Shown here: piece after piece, positions 41,563 through 51,591 of the stretch
How the letters are laid out: the number at the start of each line of letters is the position of its first letter
How positions within the stretch are numbered: the first letter of the stretch is position 1
NCBI GenBank assembly: GCA_020639075.1
Contig: JACKHI010000001.1
Coordinates: 3,906,001-3,970,000 of the forward strand
Origin: Phycisphaerales bacterium
GTDB lineage: Bacteria; Planctomycetota; Phycisphaerae; UBA1845; UTPLA1
Reading direction: 5' to 3'
DNA length: 64,000 bases
Notes under the pieces: generated by a model
The model's input: the letters and a program-made list of their open reading frames with translations, nothing else
What the model was told of the DNA's origin: nothing
The model's database searches: none
Translations under genes and position numbers: made by a program

Positions 41563-43596
41563 TCAGTCTTCCTCATCAGCCTTAGGCTGGTACTGCGCCA
41601 TGACGGCCTGTGCCTCGTTGCTCGGGACCTGCTCGTAGTGAGAGAACTCGATCGAGTAAGAGCCCTTGCCGCCGGTCATGGAGCTCAGCCGTGAATGATA
41701 GTCCGACAGTTTTGCCAGCGGCACCTCCGCCGAAATCAATGAGAGGTTGCCGGGCAGCAGGTCCTGTCCCGTGGGGCGACCGCGACGTTGTGCCAAGTCA
41801 CCCGTGATGTCGCCGACATTTTCGCCCGGCGCCGTGACCTGGACGTTGACGATCGGTTCCAGCAGGACGGCCTTGGCCTTCAGAACGGCGTCCTTAAACG
41901 CCAGCTTGCCGGCGGTCGTGAAGGCGACTTCCTTCGAGTCGACGGGATGGTGCTTGCCGTCGGTGATCGACACTTTGATATCCTGCATCGGGAAGCCGGC
42001 GAGGGGACCGTGCTCCATGAGCATTTTGACGCCCTTCTTGATCGCCGGTTCGAATTGGCCGGGGATCGATCCGCCGAAGATGTCCCAGCCCCATTCGAGC
42101 GTCGGATCGCTGCCGCGCTCGAGCGGCGAGACTTTCAGGTAGACCTCGCCGAACTGGCCGGCGCCGCCGGTCTGTTTCTTGTGACGATGATGGCCTTCGG
42201 CTTCCTTGGTGATGGTCTCGCGATAGGGGACCTTGGGGGGTTTGGTATCGACGTCGATCCTGAACTGCGTCTTCATTTTGTGAAGGATGACGCGCAGGTG
42301 CATATCGCCGTTGCCGCTGATGACGAGTTCGTGGGTCTGGGCGTCGTGCATCGTCTTGAAGCACGGGTCCACATCCATGAATCGATGGATGGCTTCGCCG
42401 AGTTTTCCTTCATCGCCGCGCGCCTTCGGCGTGATGGCGAGTGAGTACATGGGCCGCGGGAACTTCGGCATGGGCACGACGCCGGAATGATCGCCGTCAA
42501 ACAGGGTATCGCCGATGTTCAGGTCGAGCTTCGCGACGGCGACGATGTCGCCGGCGGCGGCTTCGTCCGCCTCCTTGTGGGTTCCGCCGACGAAGTGATG
42601 GAAGTGTCCGGGGCGCACGCCCTTTCGATCGCCCGGCTTGCAGAGATGGCCGTCGCCCTTCATGTGGCCGGCGAGCACACGGATGAAGGGGTATTTGATC
42701 TTGGTCTTGTGATCGATGGCGACTTTGAAGACCTGTCCGACGAAGAGCTTGCCTTCCGGATCGATCGGCGTCTCTTTGTCACCGTCCTTCAGAACGTACT
42801 GCTTGCCGTTCAGCGGCGACGGGCAGCATCGCACGATGAAGTTGAGCAGTTCCTTGATGCCGACTTCGTGGATGGAATCCGTGAACAACAGCGGGACGAT
42901 CGTGCCGGCCTTGACGGCCTTGACGAAGTTGGCGCGGATTTCCTCTTTCGTGAGCGTGCCTTCGTCGAAGTATTTGTTCATCAGGGCGTCGTCGCATTCG
43001 CTGACGCGCTCGACGATGTTCAGGTGTTCGGCTTCGACGCTGAGGATGTCCGTTTCGCCGCCGTCGTTCTCGATGCAGTTGATGACGGCTTTCCCGCCGT
43101 TGGCGGGCAGGTTGACGGGGGCGACGACCTGACCGAAAGACTCGCGGATATCCGAGACGAGTTGTTCGAGTGACTCGGGATCGGTATCCATGTGGTTGAC
43201 GACAATGACGCGGCCTAGACCGAAGTTCTTCGCATGTTCACGCATTCGGCGCGTGTTCACCTGGATGCCGCCGACGGTGTTGATGACGATGATTGCCGTT
43301 TCGACGGCGGCAAGCGATGCGATCGCGGGGCCGATGAAGTCCGGGGCGCCGGGCGTGTCGATGAAGTTCAGTTGCTTGCCTTCGTGCGTGACGCTCATGA
43401 CATGGGAGTCGATTGAGTGTCCGCTTTCCTTTTCTTCATCGTCCAGATCCAGGTGGCTGGTCTTGTCGACCACGCTTCCGAGTCGATTCGTCGCGCCAGT
43501 GGCGTGGAGAATCGCCTCACAGAGGGACGTCTTGCCCGCTCCGCTGTGACCTACGACTGCCAGATTCCGAATGTCGCCCGTCGGGGTTCCCGCCAT
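41563..43596 (-). CDS. EF-G-like translational GTPase with altered catalytic motif
   Basis: A 677-residue protein with all EF-G domains: G domain (GHSGAGKTSLCE at 16-27), domain II, and domains III-V (GNGDMHLRVILHKM, GSIPGQFEPAIKKGVKMLME, and EPIVNVQVTAPGENVGDITG followed by DLAQRRGR). G3 reads DTPGAPDF where canonical EF-G has DTPGHVDF, so the catalytic His is Ala. G4 reads NHMD instead of NKMD and the switch I region is shortened (DDEEKESGHSI). It belongs with the EF-G2-like paralogues rather than the main elongation factor. Its role is unknown; weak or absent ribosome-dependent hydrolysis would be expected. Confidence 0.88.
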   Translation of the reverse strand: MAGTPTGDIRNLAVVGHSGAGKTSLCEAILHATGATNRLGSVVDKTSHLDLDDEEKESGHSIDSHVMSVTHEGKQLNFIDTPGAPDFIGPAIASLAAVETAIIVINTVGGIQVNTRRMREHAKNFGLGRVIVVNHMDTDPESLEQLVSDIRESFGQVVAPVNLPANGGKAVINCIENDGGETDILSVEAEHLNIVERVSECDDALMNKYFDEGTLTKEEIRANFVKAVKAGTIVPLLFTDSIHEVGIKELLNFIVRCCPSPLNGKQYVLKDGDKETPIDPEGKLFVGQVFKVAIDHKTKIKYPFIRVLAGHMKGDGHLCKPGDRKGVRPGHFHHFVGGTHKEADEAAAGDIVAVAKLDLNIGDTLFDGDHSGVVPMPKFPRPMYSLAITPKARGDEGKLGEAIHRFMDVDPCFKTMHDAQTHELVISGNGDMHLRVILHKMKTQFRIDVDTKPPKVPYRETITKEAEGHHRHKKQTGGAGQFGEVYLKVSPLERGSDPTLEWGWDIFGGSIPGQFEPAIKKGVKMLMEHGPLAGFPMQDIKVSITDGKHHPVDSKEVAFTTAGKLAFKDAVLKAKAVLLEPIVNVQVTAPGENVGDITGDLAQRRGRPTGQDLLPGNLSLISAEVPLAKLSDYHSRLSSMTGGKGSYSIEFSHYEQVPSNEAQAVMAQYQPKADEED

Positions 43597-43785
43597 ACGT
43601 GTACCTCCATCAGCGCCTGGGCGACTCGCGCGATCGAGAAATGAAGCGCAAAAAATGAGCCCGATCCGGGCACGATGCCACCGCTGGCGAAACTGAGGAT
43701 GCTACACGCCGGGCCGCGGCGGTACAAGACAACAAGGGGCTGTTCGGACCCGTGCCCGGCCGTTCAATCGCACTAATGCAGTGCG

Positions 43786-45225
43786 TTAACCCAGCAATGT
43801 CATTGCTATCGAGAGATACACACACGCGCTGACGGCGTCGTTCATCGTTGTGATCAGCGGGCCGGTTGCGATGGCCGGATCGATGCCGATCCTGCGAAAC
43901 AGGTAGGGCAATGTCAGGCCCAGGGTGCCGGAGAGCATGACGGCGACGATCATCGCGAGGCCGACGGCCGTCGCGAGTCGGAGTACGGAGAAACCGATCG
44001 GCAGGCTGGCGGAACCGTCATGCTGGACGAACGCGCCGGAGTTCGTGATGGCGAATGCGCCGCTGGCTGCGAAGATCGCCGCGCCGATGCCGACGACCCA
44101 GGCGATTCGAAGTTCGCGATAGGCGGCCCGATCGAAGCGGCTGGCCGTGACGTCGCCCGTCGCCAACGCCCGCACGATAACGGTCGAGATCTGGACGCCG
44201 ACGTTTCCGCCCATGGCGGCGATCGGAATCAGGAACGGAATCAGCAGACTGAATATCTGCTCCTCCATCTGTTCCTTGAAATAGAGTGTGATCAAGGACG
44301 CCGTGAAGGTTCCCGTCAGCGACGGCAGGAGCCATCGGGCGCGAACACTGGCGGCGCGGAAGATGCTGCTGCTCGCGAATTCCTCCGCATCGGTGCCCGC
44401 CATGTGGAAGATGTCCTCTTCGGCCTCTTCCTCGGCGACTTCCAGCACGTCGTCATGGGTGATGACGCCGACCATTGCGTGTTCACTGTCGGTAACAGGC
44501 AGGGCGACGACGTCGTACTTGTCGAACTTGTTCTTGACTTCCTCCTGATCGTCCTCGACGTGCGCCGTGAAGAGCTCATCGAGCATCAGTTTTTCGAGCG
44601 GCATCTCGGCCGGCGAAGTGATCAGCCGCATCGGAGGGACGACGCCCATCAGTCGACCTTCGTCGTCGACGCAGTAGACGTAGTAGACCTCCAGTCGGCG
44701 CTCTTCGCTCAGCTTTCGGATCCGGGCGATGGCGTCGGCGGCCGTGGCGGTGGCGGGGACCGACACGAAGTCGGTGTTCATGATGCCGCCGGCCGTGTCT
44801 TCGTCGAACTGTCGGAGCATTTCGACGGCGGCGCGCTGCTTCGGGGGGAGTTGTTCGACGACGCTGTCGGCGAAGGCGTCGTCCATTTCATCGAGGACGT
44901 CGACGGCGTCGTCGGCCGGGAGTTCCTTCAGGACCTTAGAGACTTCGGCGCTGGGCATGCCGTCGAGAACGTCCGATCGAACGGCTTCCTCGAGCATATC
45001 GATGGCGACGGCGACGGTTCTCGGGGGGAGCAGGAACAGCAGTCGCGACCGATCCTCTTCGTCGATCGCCTCAAGACAATCGGCGACATCGGCGGCGTGC
45101 AGGTCCGCAAGAAACGTGCGCAGCGGTTCGTCGTCGCTTTGCGTCAGCAGTTGCCGAAGCGTGGCGATCAGGTCCGCCAGATCCTCCTGGCGGCGCGTGA
45201 TGGATGGTGTGCCCGTATCCTGCAT
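43786..45225 (-). CDS. mgtE: Magnesium transporter MgtE
   Basis: The protein, 479 residues from ATG 45225, has the N-terminal superhelical Mg sensor domain (LADLHAADVADCLEAIDEED, ELPADDAVDVLDEM). Two CBS domains (AGGIMNTDFVSVP, ALPVTDSEHAMVGVITHDDV) follow, then five membrane helices with the MgtE signature (RARWLLPSLTGTFTASLI, IPIAAMGGNVGVQISTVIVR). It imports Mg2+ and is gated by cytosolic Mg2+. A further 25 in-frame codons upstream are not family-like. I see no Mg-responsive leader in the 182-nt upstream gap. Confidence 0.94.
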   Translation of the reverse strand: MQDTGTPSITRRQEDLADLIATLRQLLTQSDDEPLRTFLADLHAADVADCLEAIDEEDRSRLLFLLPPRTVAVAIDMLEEAVRSDVLDGMPSAEVSKVLKELPADDAVDVLDEMDDAFADSVVEQLPPKQRAAVEMLRQFDEDTAGGIMNTDFVSVPATATAADAIARIRKLSEERRLEVYYVYCVDDEGRLMGVVPPMRLITSPAEMPLEKLMLDELFTAHVEDDQEEVKNKFDKYDVVALPVTDSEHAMVGVITHDDVLEVAEEEAEEDIFHMAGTDAEEFASSSIFRAASVRARWLLPSLTGTFTASLITLYFKEQMEEQIFSLLIPFLIPIAAMGGNVGVQISTVIVRALATGDVTASRFDRAAYRELRIAWVVGIGAAIFAASGAFAITNSGAFVQHDGSASLPIGFSVLRLATAVGLAMIVAVMLSGTLGLTLPYLFRRIGIDPAIATGPLITTMNDAVSACVYLSIAMTLLG

Positions 45226-45407
45226 GAGGGGCGCATTATGACGGGGGGTTAGGCGAACACAACCGATATGGCGTTTTGTGTACTCGCTTGAGTGAATCAA
45301 TCGGTCGGTGCGTTCTGTTTCGGCATGTCCACGTCAATGTGAGGGTATGGCGTCGTCTCGTCGATGAGATCGGCTAACGCGCACGTGTCACGCTTCAAAG
45401 GAAGAGG

Positions 45408-48110
45408 TCATGCATCGTCCGGGACTTTAGGCGGGGCGGTCACGATCGTCAGTTCGACGCGCTTGCCGTCGCGGAGGACGAAGATCTTGATCTTCTCGCC
45501 CGGCTTGCACTTTCGCAGTGCGTCCATGTAGGTGTAGACATCCGACACGTCGTGACCGCCGATAGAGAGGATGCGGTCCTTGTCCTTCATTCCGCCCTTC
45601 TCGGCGGCGCCGCCCTCGACGACGCCGGCGATTTCAAACCCCTCGCCTTCGCTCTCGCCATAGGTCGGCATGATGCCGAGGCGGACGGGCGGCATCGTGT
45701 TGTTTTCGACGTCATCGGCGGGTTCGTTCCTGTGGGCGTCGCCGTGCGGATTGCGGTTTGCGCGGTCACGTTCGTGCGGACTGCCGTGGGTTGCTGCGCC
45801 GGCCTGCGGGGCATGGGGATTCGGATTGGCGCCGATGTGCGGACCGGCGGGCGCGGCCGACCCGCGCCGAGGGATTCGGACAGTGATCGTCATTGCGAAG
45901 CCTGACTTGTCGTATCCGGGGGCCTCGCACTGGATCTGATACTCCGCGTGGGTTGCAGTCGAGCCCATCGCCGATTTCAGAACCTCCTCAATCGCTGCGG
46001 AGACGCGATCCAGTTCAGCCGCCGATCTGGGGTCGCCGCTGAATGTTATTCTCAATTCGACTCCGTCGTTCGAACGGGAATGCGCCAGAGAGCGGATTCG
46101 CAGCGTGCTGTTGTCTCTTGCAAACGCCTCGATGCGCTCACAGACGGCATGCGATGCGTCTTCGACGCTCGCATGTTGGTGCGCATGCTCCGCCGCCGCC
46201 TTTGTGGGCGGATTCTCGGCGACGTGCGGCGCGGCTGTCGGTGCATCGCCGAATTGTACATGCAGCGTGACGCGCTGACCGGAGCGAACGACCTGAACGT
46301 CGGTCTTGTCTCCCCGTTTGAGGCCACTGAGCGCGGACATGGCATCTTCGATCGATTGGATGCGCGTCGTGCCGATGCGGATGATTCGATCGCCGGGGCG
46401 CATGCCTGCGTTGCCCGCGGGCGATCCGTCGGACACGCTGTCAATCAGCAGGCCTTCGCCGTCTTCCGTCGGCGTCGGCATGACGCCGAGTCGCACGGGT
46501 TCGTCGGAAGGCGTATTGCGAGGTCCGGCGAGCGGTGCGTCAGGTTTTGGTTTGTCGTCGCCTTCCTTCTGTCGTCCTATGTTTGCCCGTCGGGAATCCT
46601 TCGCGAATTTCGGCGGCGTCGGGTTGCCGTCGATGGCATCGATGACGTCCGATCCGAATCGTGCGATCTGCATCGCGCCGTCCGCGTTGATCAGCGGCGT
46701 ATCGTCTTCCGGTCGATGGTATTGCTTGTGCAGTCCCGTGAAGAAGAAGAGGACCGGGATGTCTCGAAGGTAGAAGTTCGTGTGATCGGAAGGGCCGCGA
46801 CCGCCGCCGCCGTCGCGAATGTCGAAGCCGTAGGGTTTTGCAAGATCCCTGACGAGTTCTTCAAAACCGCCGGTCCGCATGCCTCCGACTTCGAGCATTT
46901 CGTTCTTGAGTCGGCCGACCATGTCGAAGTTGAGCATAGTGATGCACTTGTCGAGATCGACTGTCGGGTCCTTCGCGAAGTGTTCGGATCCCAGCAGGCC
47001 GAGTTCCTCGCCGGTGAACGCGACGAGGACGATGGTTCGATTTGGTGCTTCGCCTCTCGTATATGTCTTGGCCATCTGCATCAGCATGGCCGTGCCCGAA
47101 GCGTTATCGTCGGCGCCGTTGCTGATGTCCTTTTCCGGGTTGAAGTCCGCTTTGCCCTTGTTGCGGACGCCCAGATGGTCGTAGTGCGCGCCCAGGACGA
47201 TCATCTCATCTTTCTGAGGTCCAGTCCCCGGGATCATGCCGACGACGTTGCGCACGTCTGAATAGACAGGTTCGATCTCCACGTGGCCGCGGACCGAAAC
47301 ACCGTCCAACGGAGCCGACGCGGGCGCCTTATTGGTTTCGATTCGATCCTGAAGCGTCTGAATGTCCTGGAGACCGCCGGCGGAGAGCATGCGTGTCGCG
47401 AAATCCGGCGTGACGTGGACCATCGGAATGCCGTGATCGCCGCCGCGGCCGCCGCGCTGAAAGTCGTAAAGGTGTGAATCGCCGTCCTTGTTGACGATCA
47501 GCAGGGCAACGGCGCCAAGCTCTTTCGCCAGGAGTGACTTCGCGCGGAACGACACGTGCTGCATGCCGAAATTGTCGAAGTCGGGTCCGCGTCGAAGAAT
47601 GAGGACGACTTTGTCCTTGACGTCGATGCCGGCGTAGTCGTCGTAACCGTTGTCGCCATCGCTGATGCCGTATCCTGCGAAGACGACGTCGCCGGCGAAG
47701 CTACCGTCGGCCGAAAAGGGCAGCGGCACGTAGTCGTCGTTCAGAATCGCCGGCTTGCGGGTCAGTCTTCCTTTCGTGCCGACGGCGAGTCGCGTTGCGT
47801 TGCCGAGCCTGCTGCTGAGGGCGAGTTGGAAGTTCTGATAGAAGGTGTTGTCGTCGCCCGCCGGCTGTAGGCCGAAGGACTCCCAGATGGAGGCGACGTA
47901 TTCCGCTGCCTTGTCGATGCCTTCTTCGCCCGTTCCGCGTCCCTCCAGCTCATCACTCGCCAGGAAGTCGATCCAGCCGAGGTATTGTTCGGCGGAGTAG
48001 AGCGAGTCGTTGGTCGAATGCCGCTCAGCGGCGGCTGCGAACGGCTGTGCGGTCAAAACGAGGGCTACAGCAAGACAGGCGCCGGCGAGGCGGCGGACAA
48101 TTCGTCTCAT
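45408..48110 (-). CDS. Secreted M28-family zinc aminopeptidase with two PDZ domains
   Basis: A 900-residue exported enzyme. A signal peptide (LAVALVLTAQPFAAA) is followed by the peptidase with a PA-type insert. Zinc-site residues are visible in order: His in LGAHYDHLG, bridging Asp in NGADDNASGTA, Glu pair in FTGEELGLLGSEHF, Asp in NFDMVGR, His in GPSDHTNFYL. After about residue 530 come a PDZ domain (LLIDSVSDGSPAGNAGMRPG), a 150-residue linker domain, and a second PDZ domain (VVEGGAAEKGGMKDKDRILS). The Gly/His/Asn-rich linker before the second PDZ looks disordered. The ATG at 48110 places the signal peptide correctly. Confidence 0.9.
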   Translation of the reverse strand: MRRIVRRLAGACLAVALVLTAQPFAAAAERHSTNDSLYSAEQYLGWIDFLASDELEGRGTGEEGIDKAAEYVASIWESFGLQPAGDDNTFYQNFQLALSSRLGNATRLAVGTKGRLTRKPAILNDDYVPLPFSADGSFAGDVVFAGYGISDGDNGYDDYAGIDVKDKVVLILRRGPDFDNFGMQHVSFRAKSLLAKELGAVALLIVNKDGDSHLYDFQRGGRGGDHGIPMVHVTPDFATRMLSAGGLQDIQTLQDRIETNKAPASAPLDGVSVRGHVEIEPVYSDVRNVVGMIPGTGPQKDEMIVLGAHYDHLGVRNKGKADFNPEKDISNGADDNASGTAMLMQMAKTYTRGEAPNRTIVLVAFTGEELGLLGSEHFAKDPTVDLDKCITMLNFDMVGRLKNEMLEVGGMRTGGFEELVRDLAKPYGFDIRDGGGGRGPSDHTNFYLRDIPVLFFFTGLHKQYHRPEDDTPLINADGAMQIARFGSDVIDAIDGNPTPPKFAKDSRRANIGRQKEGDDKPKPDAPLAGPRNTPSDEPVRLGVMPTPTEDGEGLLIDSVSDGSPAGNAGMRPGDRIIRIGTTRIQSIEDAMSALSGLKRGDKTDVQVVRSGQRVTLHVQFGDAPTAAPHVAENPPTKAAAEHAHQHASVEDASHAVCERIEAFARDNSTLRIRSLAHSRSNDGVELRITFSGDPRSAAELDRVSAAIEEVLKSAMGSTATHAEYQIQCEAPGYDKSGFAMTITVRIPRRGSAAPAGPHIGANPNPHAPQAGAATHGSPHERDRANRNPHGDAHRNEPADDVENNTMPPVRLGIMPTYGESEGEGFEIAGVVEGGAAEKGGMKDKDRILSIGGHDVSDVYTYMDALRKCKPGEKIKIFVLRDGKRVELTIVTAPPKVPDDA

Positions 48111-48266
48111 AATTCTCTCCCGAAAGGGCATCTGAGGGCCGATCGCAGACATCAAGCGCACGCCTGCCCCCGTTTCTGATCGGCGGGGAACGTATCTGAG
48201 TGATCCTATTATGATCGAATCGTAGCGGGGCGCTAAGTTTTTCGCCGAATCGCCGGAATTGGCCGA

Positions 48267-48761
48267 CTATTCCGGATTCGCGGCGGTTTCGGCCGGGGAA
48301 TCGCCGATGGCGAGGCTGCGCATCTCCTCGGCGTGTTGGATGAGCTGCTCTTTGGTGGGTTTCTCGATCTTCTCCAGCGTGAAGGTCCCGAGATCGCGAT
48401 CGTCATGGATCGTCATCGGGATCAGGCATTCCGTGATGAGATCGATGCCGGGCCACTGGTACCAGGGGGCGTCGATTCGCTTGTTCGTCTGAAGCGTCTT
48501 GTAGCCCTTCTGGCGAATGATGATGTCGTAGTCCCCGTACCACGTGAAGTTGACTTTGACCGGCGAGCGACCGACTTCCTGATCGTTCAGGTAGACGAGG
48601 GCGCCCTGCGGTTCGGAGTTAATCTTCACAGTGCGGTCGACGCAGCCGATCGCCGACATGCAGGCGAGCATCAGGCAGATGGAGAGGGCCGTACCGACGA
48701 TACGGGCTCGGCGGCTTGCGGCGTCTGTGTTTGCTGTCGGTCGCGATACGTATCGATCCAT
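48267..48761 (-). CDS. PEGA-domain lipoprotein
   Basis: The protein, 164 residues from ATG 48761, has a signal segment (ALSICLMLACMSAIGC) with a lipobox-like AIGC. A PEGA domain follows (VKINSEPQGALVYLNDQEVG, then SPVKVNFTWYGDYDIIIRQK). The C-terminal half (APWYQWPGIDLITECLIP) is shared by planctomycete PEGA proteins. Function is unknown; it is probably envelope-associated. A longer start at 48818 is possible. It lies between ruvX and the M28 peptidase on the same strand. Confidence 0.8.
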   Translation of the reverse strand: MDRYVSRPTANTDAASRRARIVGTALSICLMLACMSAIGCVDRTVKINSEPQGALVYLNDQEVGRSPVKVNFTWYGDYDIIIRQKGYKTLQTNKRIDAPWYQWPGIDLITECLIPMTIHDDRDLGTFTLEKIEKPTKEQLIQHAEEMRSLAIGDSPAETAANPE

Positions 48762-48985
48762 GAGGTGCTCGCTGTCGCGTTTGGCGATTGGGCCGGGGGA
48801 TTCGGCGAAGTCGTCCATCGTCCTTGATTTCACGAATAGTCTAATTCCGGGGCGATGGATGGCAACCGGAATCCGCTGCTCGATCGTCGTCGATTCGTGA
48901 ACGATATGCGGAATCACGAAGATGTCGGACTTTGGCGGCGTGATGACCGGGTCATGCCTGGGCCCGGCTCGGAGAGCTGTGTCGA

Positions 48986-49405
48986 TCAACGCGTTTCGTC
49001 GCGATCGAAATACGCCTGCAATATCTGCCGGGCCGCCAGCTGGTCTGTCAGGGCCTTGCGCTTTCGGCCGCGCAGGCCGGCGACGTTCATCGCCTCGTGC
49101 GCGGCTGCCGAACTGAGGCGCTCGTCCTGGAAATGGACGCGCTTACCGGACAGGCGATCCAGCTCGCCGGCGAAGCGCCGCGTCAATGCCGCCTGATCGC
49201 CTTCGCTGTCATCCATGTTGATCGGCAGCCCGACGACGTAGGCCTCTGCGCCTTCGGCTTCGCCGCGATCCGCGACGTTGCGTGCATCGCGCGTGACGTC
49301 GTTTCGCCCGGCGATCGTGTCGAGCGGGAAGGCGATGCGCGTGTCGTCGTCGCCATGGGCGAGTCCGATGCGCTTGATGCCGTAGTCGATGCCGATGAAT
49401 TTCAT
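48986..49405 (-). CDS. ruvX: Putative pre-16S rRNA nuclease / Holliday junction resolvase-like YqgF
   Basis: A 139-residue RNase H-fold protein. It shows the first catalytic Asp in MKFIGIDYGIKRIGLA, VVGLPINMDDSEG (the VGLP motif) and VHFQDERLSSAAAHEAM (catalytic DER). In E. coli the homologue acts in 16S rRNA 5'-end maturation. ATG 49405 is used; the frame remains open far upstream but only as a shadow of pcrA. It begins 29 nt after the pcrA stop. Confidence 0.93.
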   Translation of the reverse strand: MKFIGIDYGIKRIGLAHGDDDTRIAFPLDTIAGRNDVTRDARNVADRGEAEGAEAYVVGLPINMDDSEGDQAALTRRFAGELDRLSGKRVHFQDERLSSAAAHEAMNVAGLRGRKRKALTDQLAARQILQAYFDRDETR

Positions 49406-49434
49406 GATCTTACCTGCACGTCGGGGCGTCCTGA

Positions 49435-51591
49435 TTAGTCCAGGATCAGGAGCGACACGTGGTCCAGGGCGAACGCCCGTTCGCCGTGATCGCGAAAGTA
49501 AATGCGGATGTACTGCGATCGCAATCGGGTTTCGATGCCCACGACCTCGCCGTCGCCGTAGTCCTCGTGGCGGACGCGCAGGCCCGGGTAATACATCGAA
49601 TCGCCTGCCGACATTTCGCTTTCGTTGTATCGACCGAGGTGCGCCATGCTCCGATCGCGCTGTTCCGCGAACGTCTGGCGCTCGATCTCGTCGTCGGGCA
49701 ATTCCGAAAGGAATCGGGAGGCGACGGCGCGCTCCGTGATGCCGCGGACCATTCGATAGAGGGCATGCGTCAGTGTCAGAATGTGCATCGATCGCGTCAT
49801 TCCGACGAAGGCGAGGCGGCGTTCTTCCTCCAGTTCCGATTGATCTGCAAGCTGGACGCGGGCGTGGGGCAGCAGCCCTTCTTCGAGACCAATCATGTAG
49901 ACGATAGGGAATTCCAGACCCTTCGCCGCGTGCAGCGTCATCAGCGTGACGGCGCCGCGCGTGTCGTCGATCGCGTCGGTATCGCTGACGAGGCTTGTCT
50001 GCTGCAGCCAGTCGATCAGAGAGCCGTCGGGGAAGTCCTTGTCGTACTGCTGGGCGGCGCTGACGAGTTCGTTGACGTTTTCCAGCGGATCGTTGTCCTC
50101 GGGGCCGAGCGCGTGGACGAGCGACTTTTCGATGCCCGTCTTTGTCAGGACGGCGGAGACGATGTCGCGAACGGGGCTTTCGGGCAAAGCCGCAAGTTCG
50201 GCCATGAGCGTCGCGAATGCCCCGACTTTTTTCTTCGCCGATTTCAATTCGTCGATCGCGTCGCAATGCTGGACGGCGGCGAACATCGTGATGTGGTTCT
50301 CGTCGGCGTAGGACTTCAGGCGATCGAGCGAGACTTTTCCGATGCCGCGGGCCGGCGTGTTGATCGCCCGGATCAGCGCTGTTTCGTCGGCCGGGTTGAC
50401 GATGAGCCGCAGGTAGCTGAGGACATCCTTGATTTCCTTGCGATTGTAGAACTCCACGCCCCGGGCGATCTGGTAGGGGATGCGGGCCGTGCGCAATGCG
50501 TCTTCCATGACGCGGCTCAAGGCGTTGACCCGGTAGAAGATCGCGATGTCGCCGGGGTTGCGGCCTTCTTCCAGGTGTTTCTGGATGTCCTGTGCGATCT
50601 GCCGGGACTCGATGTTCTGATCTTCGCAGGTCCAGACACGGACGTTGGCGCCGCGATCGCCATCTGTCCACAGGTTCTTGTGTTTGCGGAAGTCGTTATA
50701 CGCGATGAGTTCGGATGCCGCCGAGAGGATCGCGCCCGTGCTGCGGAAGTTCTGTTCGAGGCGGACGACTTTCGCATCCGGGTAGTCGGTTTCGAACTCG
50801 AGGATGTTCTTCATGTCGGCGCCGCGCCACGCGTAGATCGACTGATCGGGATCGCCCGTCGCGCAGATATTCCGATGGGCCTGGGCGAGGCATGAGGCGA
50901 TCGTGTACTGGGCGTGGTTCGTGTCCTGGTACTCGTCGATCAGGATGTAGCGGAATCGATCGGAGAGCTCATCGCGGACCTTCGGATACTGCTTCAGCAT
51001 CAGGGCGACGCGCATGAGCAGGTCGTCGAAGTCGCAGCCGTTCTGCTCCGTGAGCAGGTCCTGATAGGCCTGGTAGATGCGGGCGACTGACTTGGTGGAG
51101 AAGTCGAACGCGAATTCGACGTAGTCCGCCGGCGTCTGCAGGAGGCTCTTGGCCTGGCTGATGCGTTCCTGCGCCTTTGCCGGTGGGAAGTGATCGGCGG
51201 ACAAGTCGCATTGCGCCAGTGCCCGCTTGATGAGTGCGCGCGAGTCGGCCTGGTCAAAAATCGTGAAGTTGGGACCGAGACCGATCGTGTCGCCGTAGTC
51301 GCGCAGGAGCCGGGCGCACATGGAGTGGAAGGTGCAGACCCACATGCCTCGGCCGACGCCGAGGGCGTCGATGCGTTCGCGCATTTCACCGGCGGCCTTG
51401 TTGGTGAACGTGATGGCGAGGACCTGATCCGGCCGCGCGACGCTCGTGGCGATGTTGGCGGCGCGACGCGTGATGACGCGCGTCTTGCCCGATCCGGCGC
51501 CGGCGAGGACGAGCAGGGGTCCGTCGGTATGGCGAACGGCCTCGGCCTGCGGCGGCGTGAGACCGGCGAGAAGGTCGGTCGTGAGGGTCAT
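49435..51591 (-). CDS. pcrA: UvrD/PcrA-type ATP-dependent DNA helicase
   Basis: A 718-residue superfamily 1A helicase. Walker A is LAGAGSGKTRVITRRAANIA; motifs DEYQDTNHAQYTI (II), GDPDQSIYAWRGAD (III), VRLEQNFRSTGAIL (IV), VTLMTLHAAKGLEFPIVYMI (V) and EEERRLAFVGMTRSMHILTL (VI) are all intact. The C-terminus carries a Tudor-like PcrA segment (VRHEDYGDGEVVGIETRLRS). It acts in repair and in clearing replication blocks. ruvX follows 29 nt downstream. ATG 51591 is preferred over 51600. Confidence 0.95.
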   Translation of the reverse strand: MTLTTDLLAGLTPPQAEAVRHTDGPLLVLAGAGSGKTRVITRRAANIATSVARPDQVLAITFTNKAAGEMRERIDALGVGRGMWVCTFHSMCARLLRDYGDTIGLGPNFTIFDQADSRALIKRALAQCDLSADHFPPAKAQERISQAKSLLQTPADYVEFAFDFSTKSVARIYQAYQDLLTEQNGCDFDDLLMRVALMLKQYPKVRDELSDRFRYILIDEYQDTNHAQYTIASCLAQAHRNICATGDPDQSIYAWRGADMKNILEFETDYPDAKVVRLEQNFRSTGAILSAASELIAYNDFRKHKNLWTDGDRGANVRVWTCEDQNIESRQIAQDIQKHLEEGRNPGDIAIFYRVNALSRVMEDALRTARIPYQIARGVEFYNRKEIKDVLSYLRLIVNPADETALIRAINTPARGIGKVSLDRLKSYADENHITMFAAVQHCDAIDELKSAKKKVGAFATLMAELAALPESPVRDIVSAVLTKTGIEKSLVHALGPEDNDPLENVNELVSAAQQYDKDFPDGSLIDWLQQTSLVSDTDAIDDTRGAVTLMTLHAAKGLEFPIVYMIGLEEGLLPHARVQLADQSELEEERRLAFVGMTRSMHILTLTHALYRMVRGITERAVASRFLSELPDDEIERQTFAEQRDRSMAHLGRYNESEMSAGDSMYYPGLRVRHEDYGDGEVVGIETRLRSQYIRIYFRDHGERAFALDHVSLLILD

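Noticed and set aside
45226..45407. Magnesium riboswitch before mgtE
   Set aside because: The 182-nt gap shows no recognisable M-box or ykoK-like conserved segments by eye.
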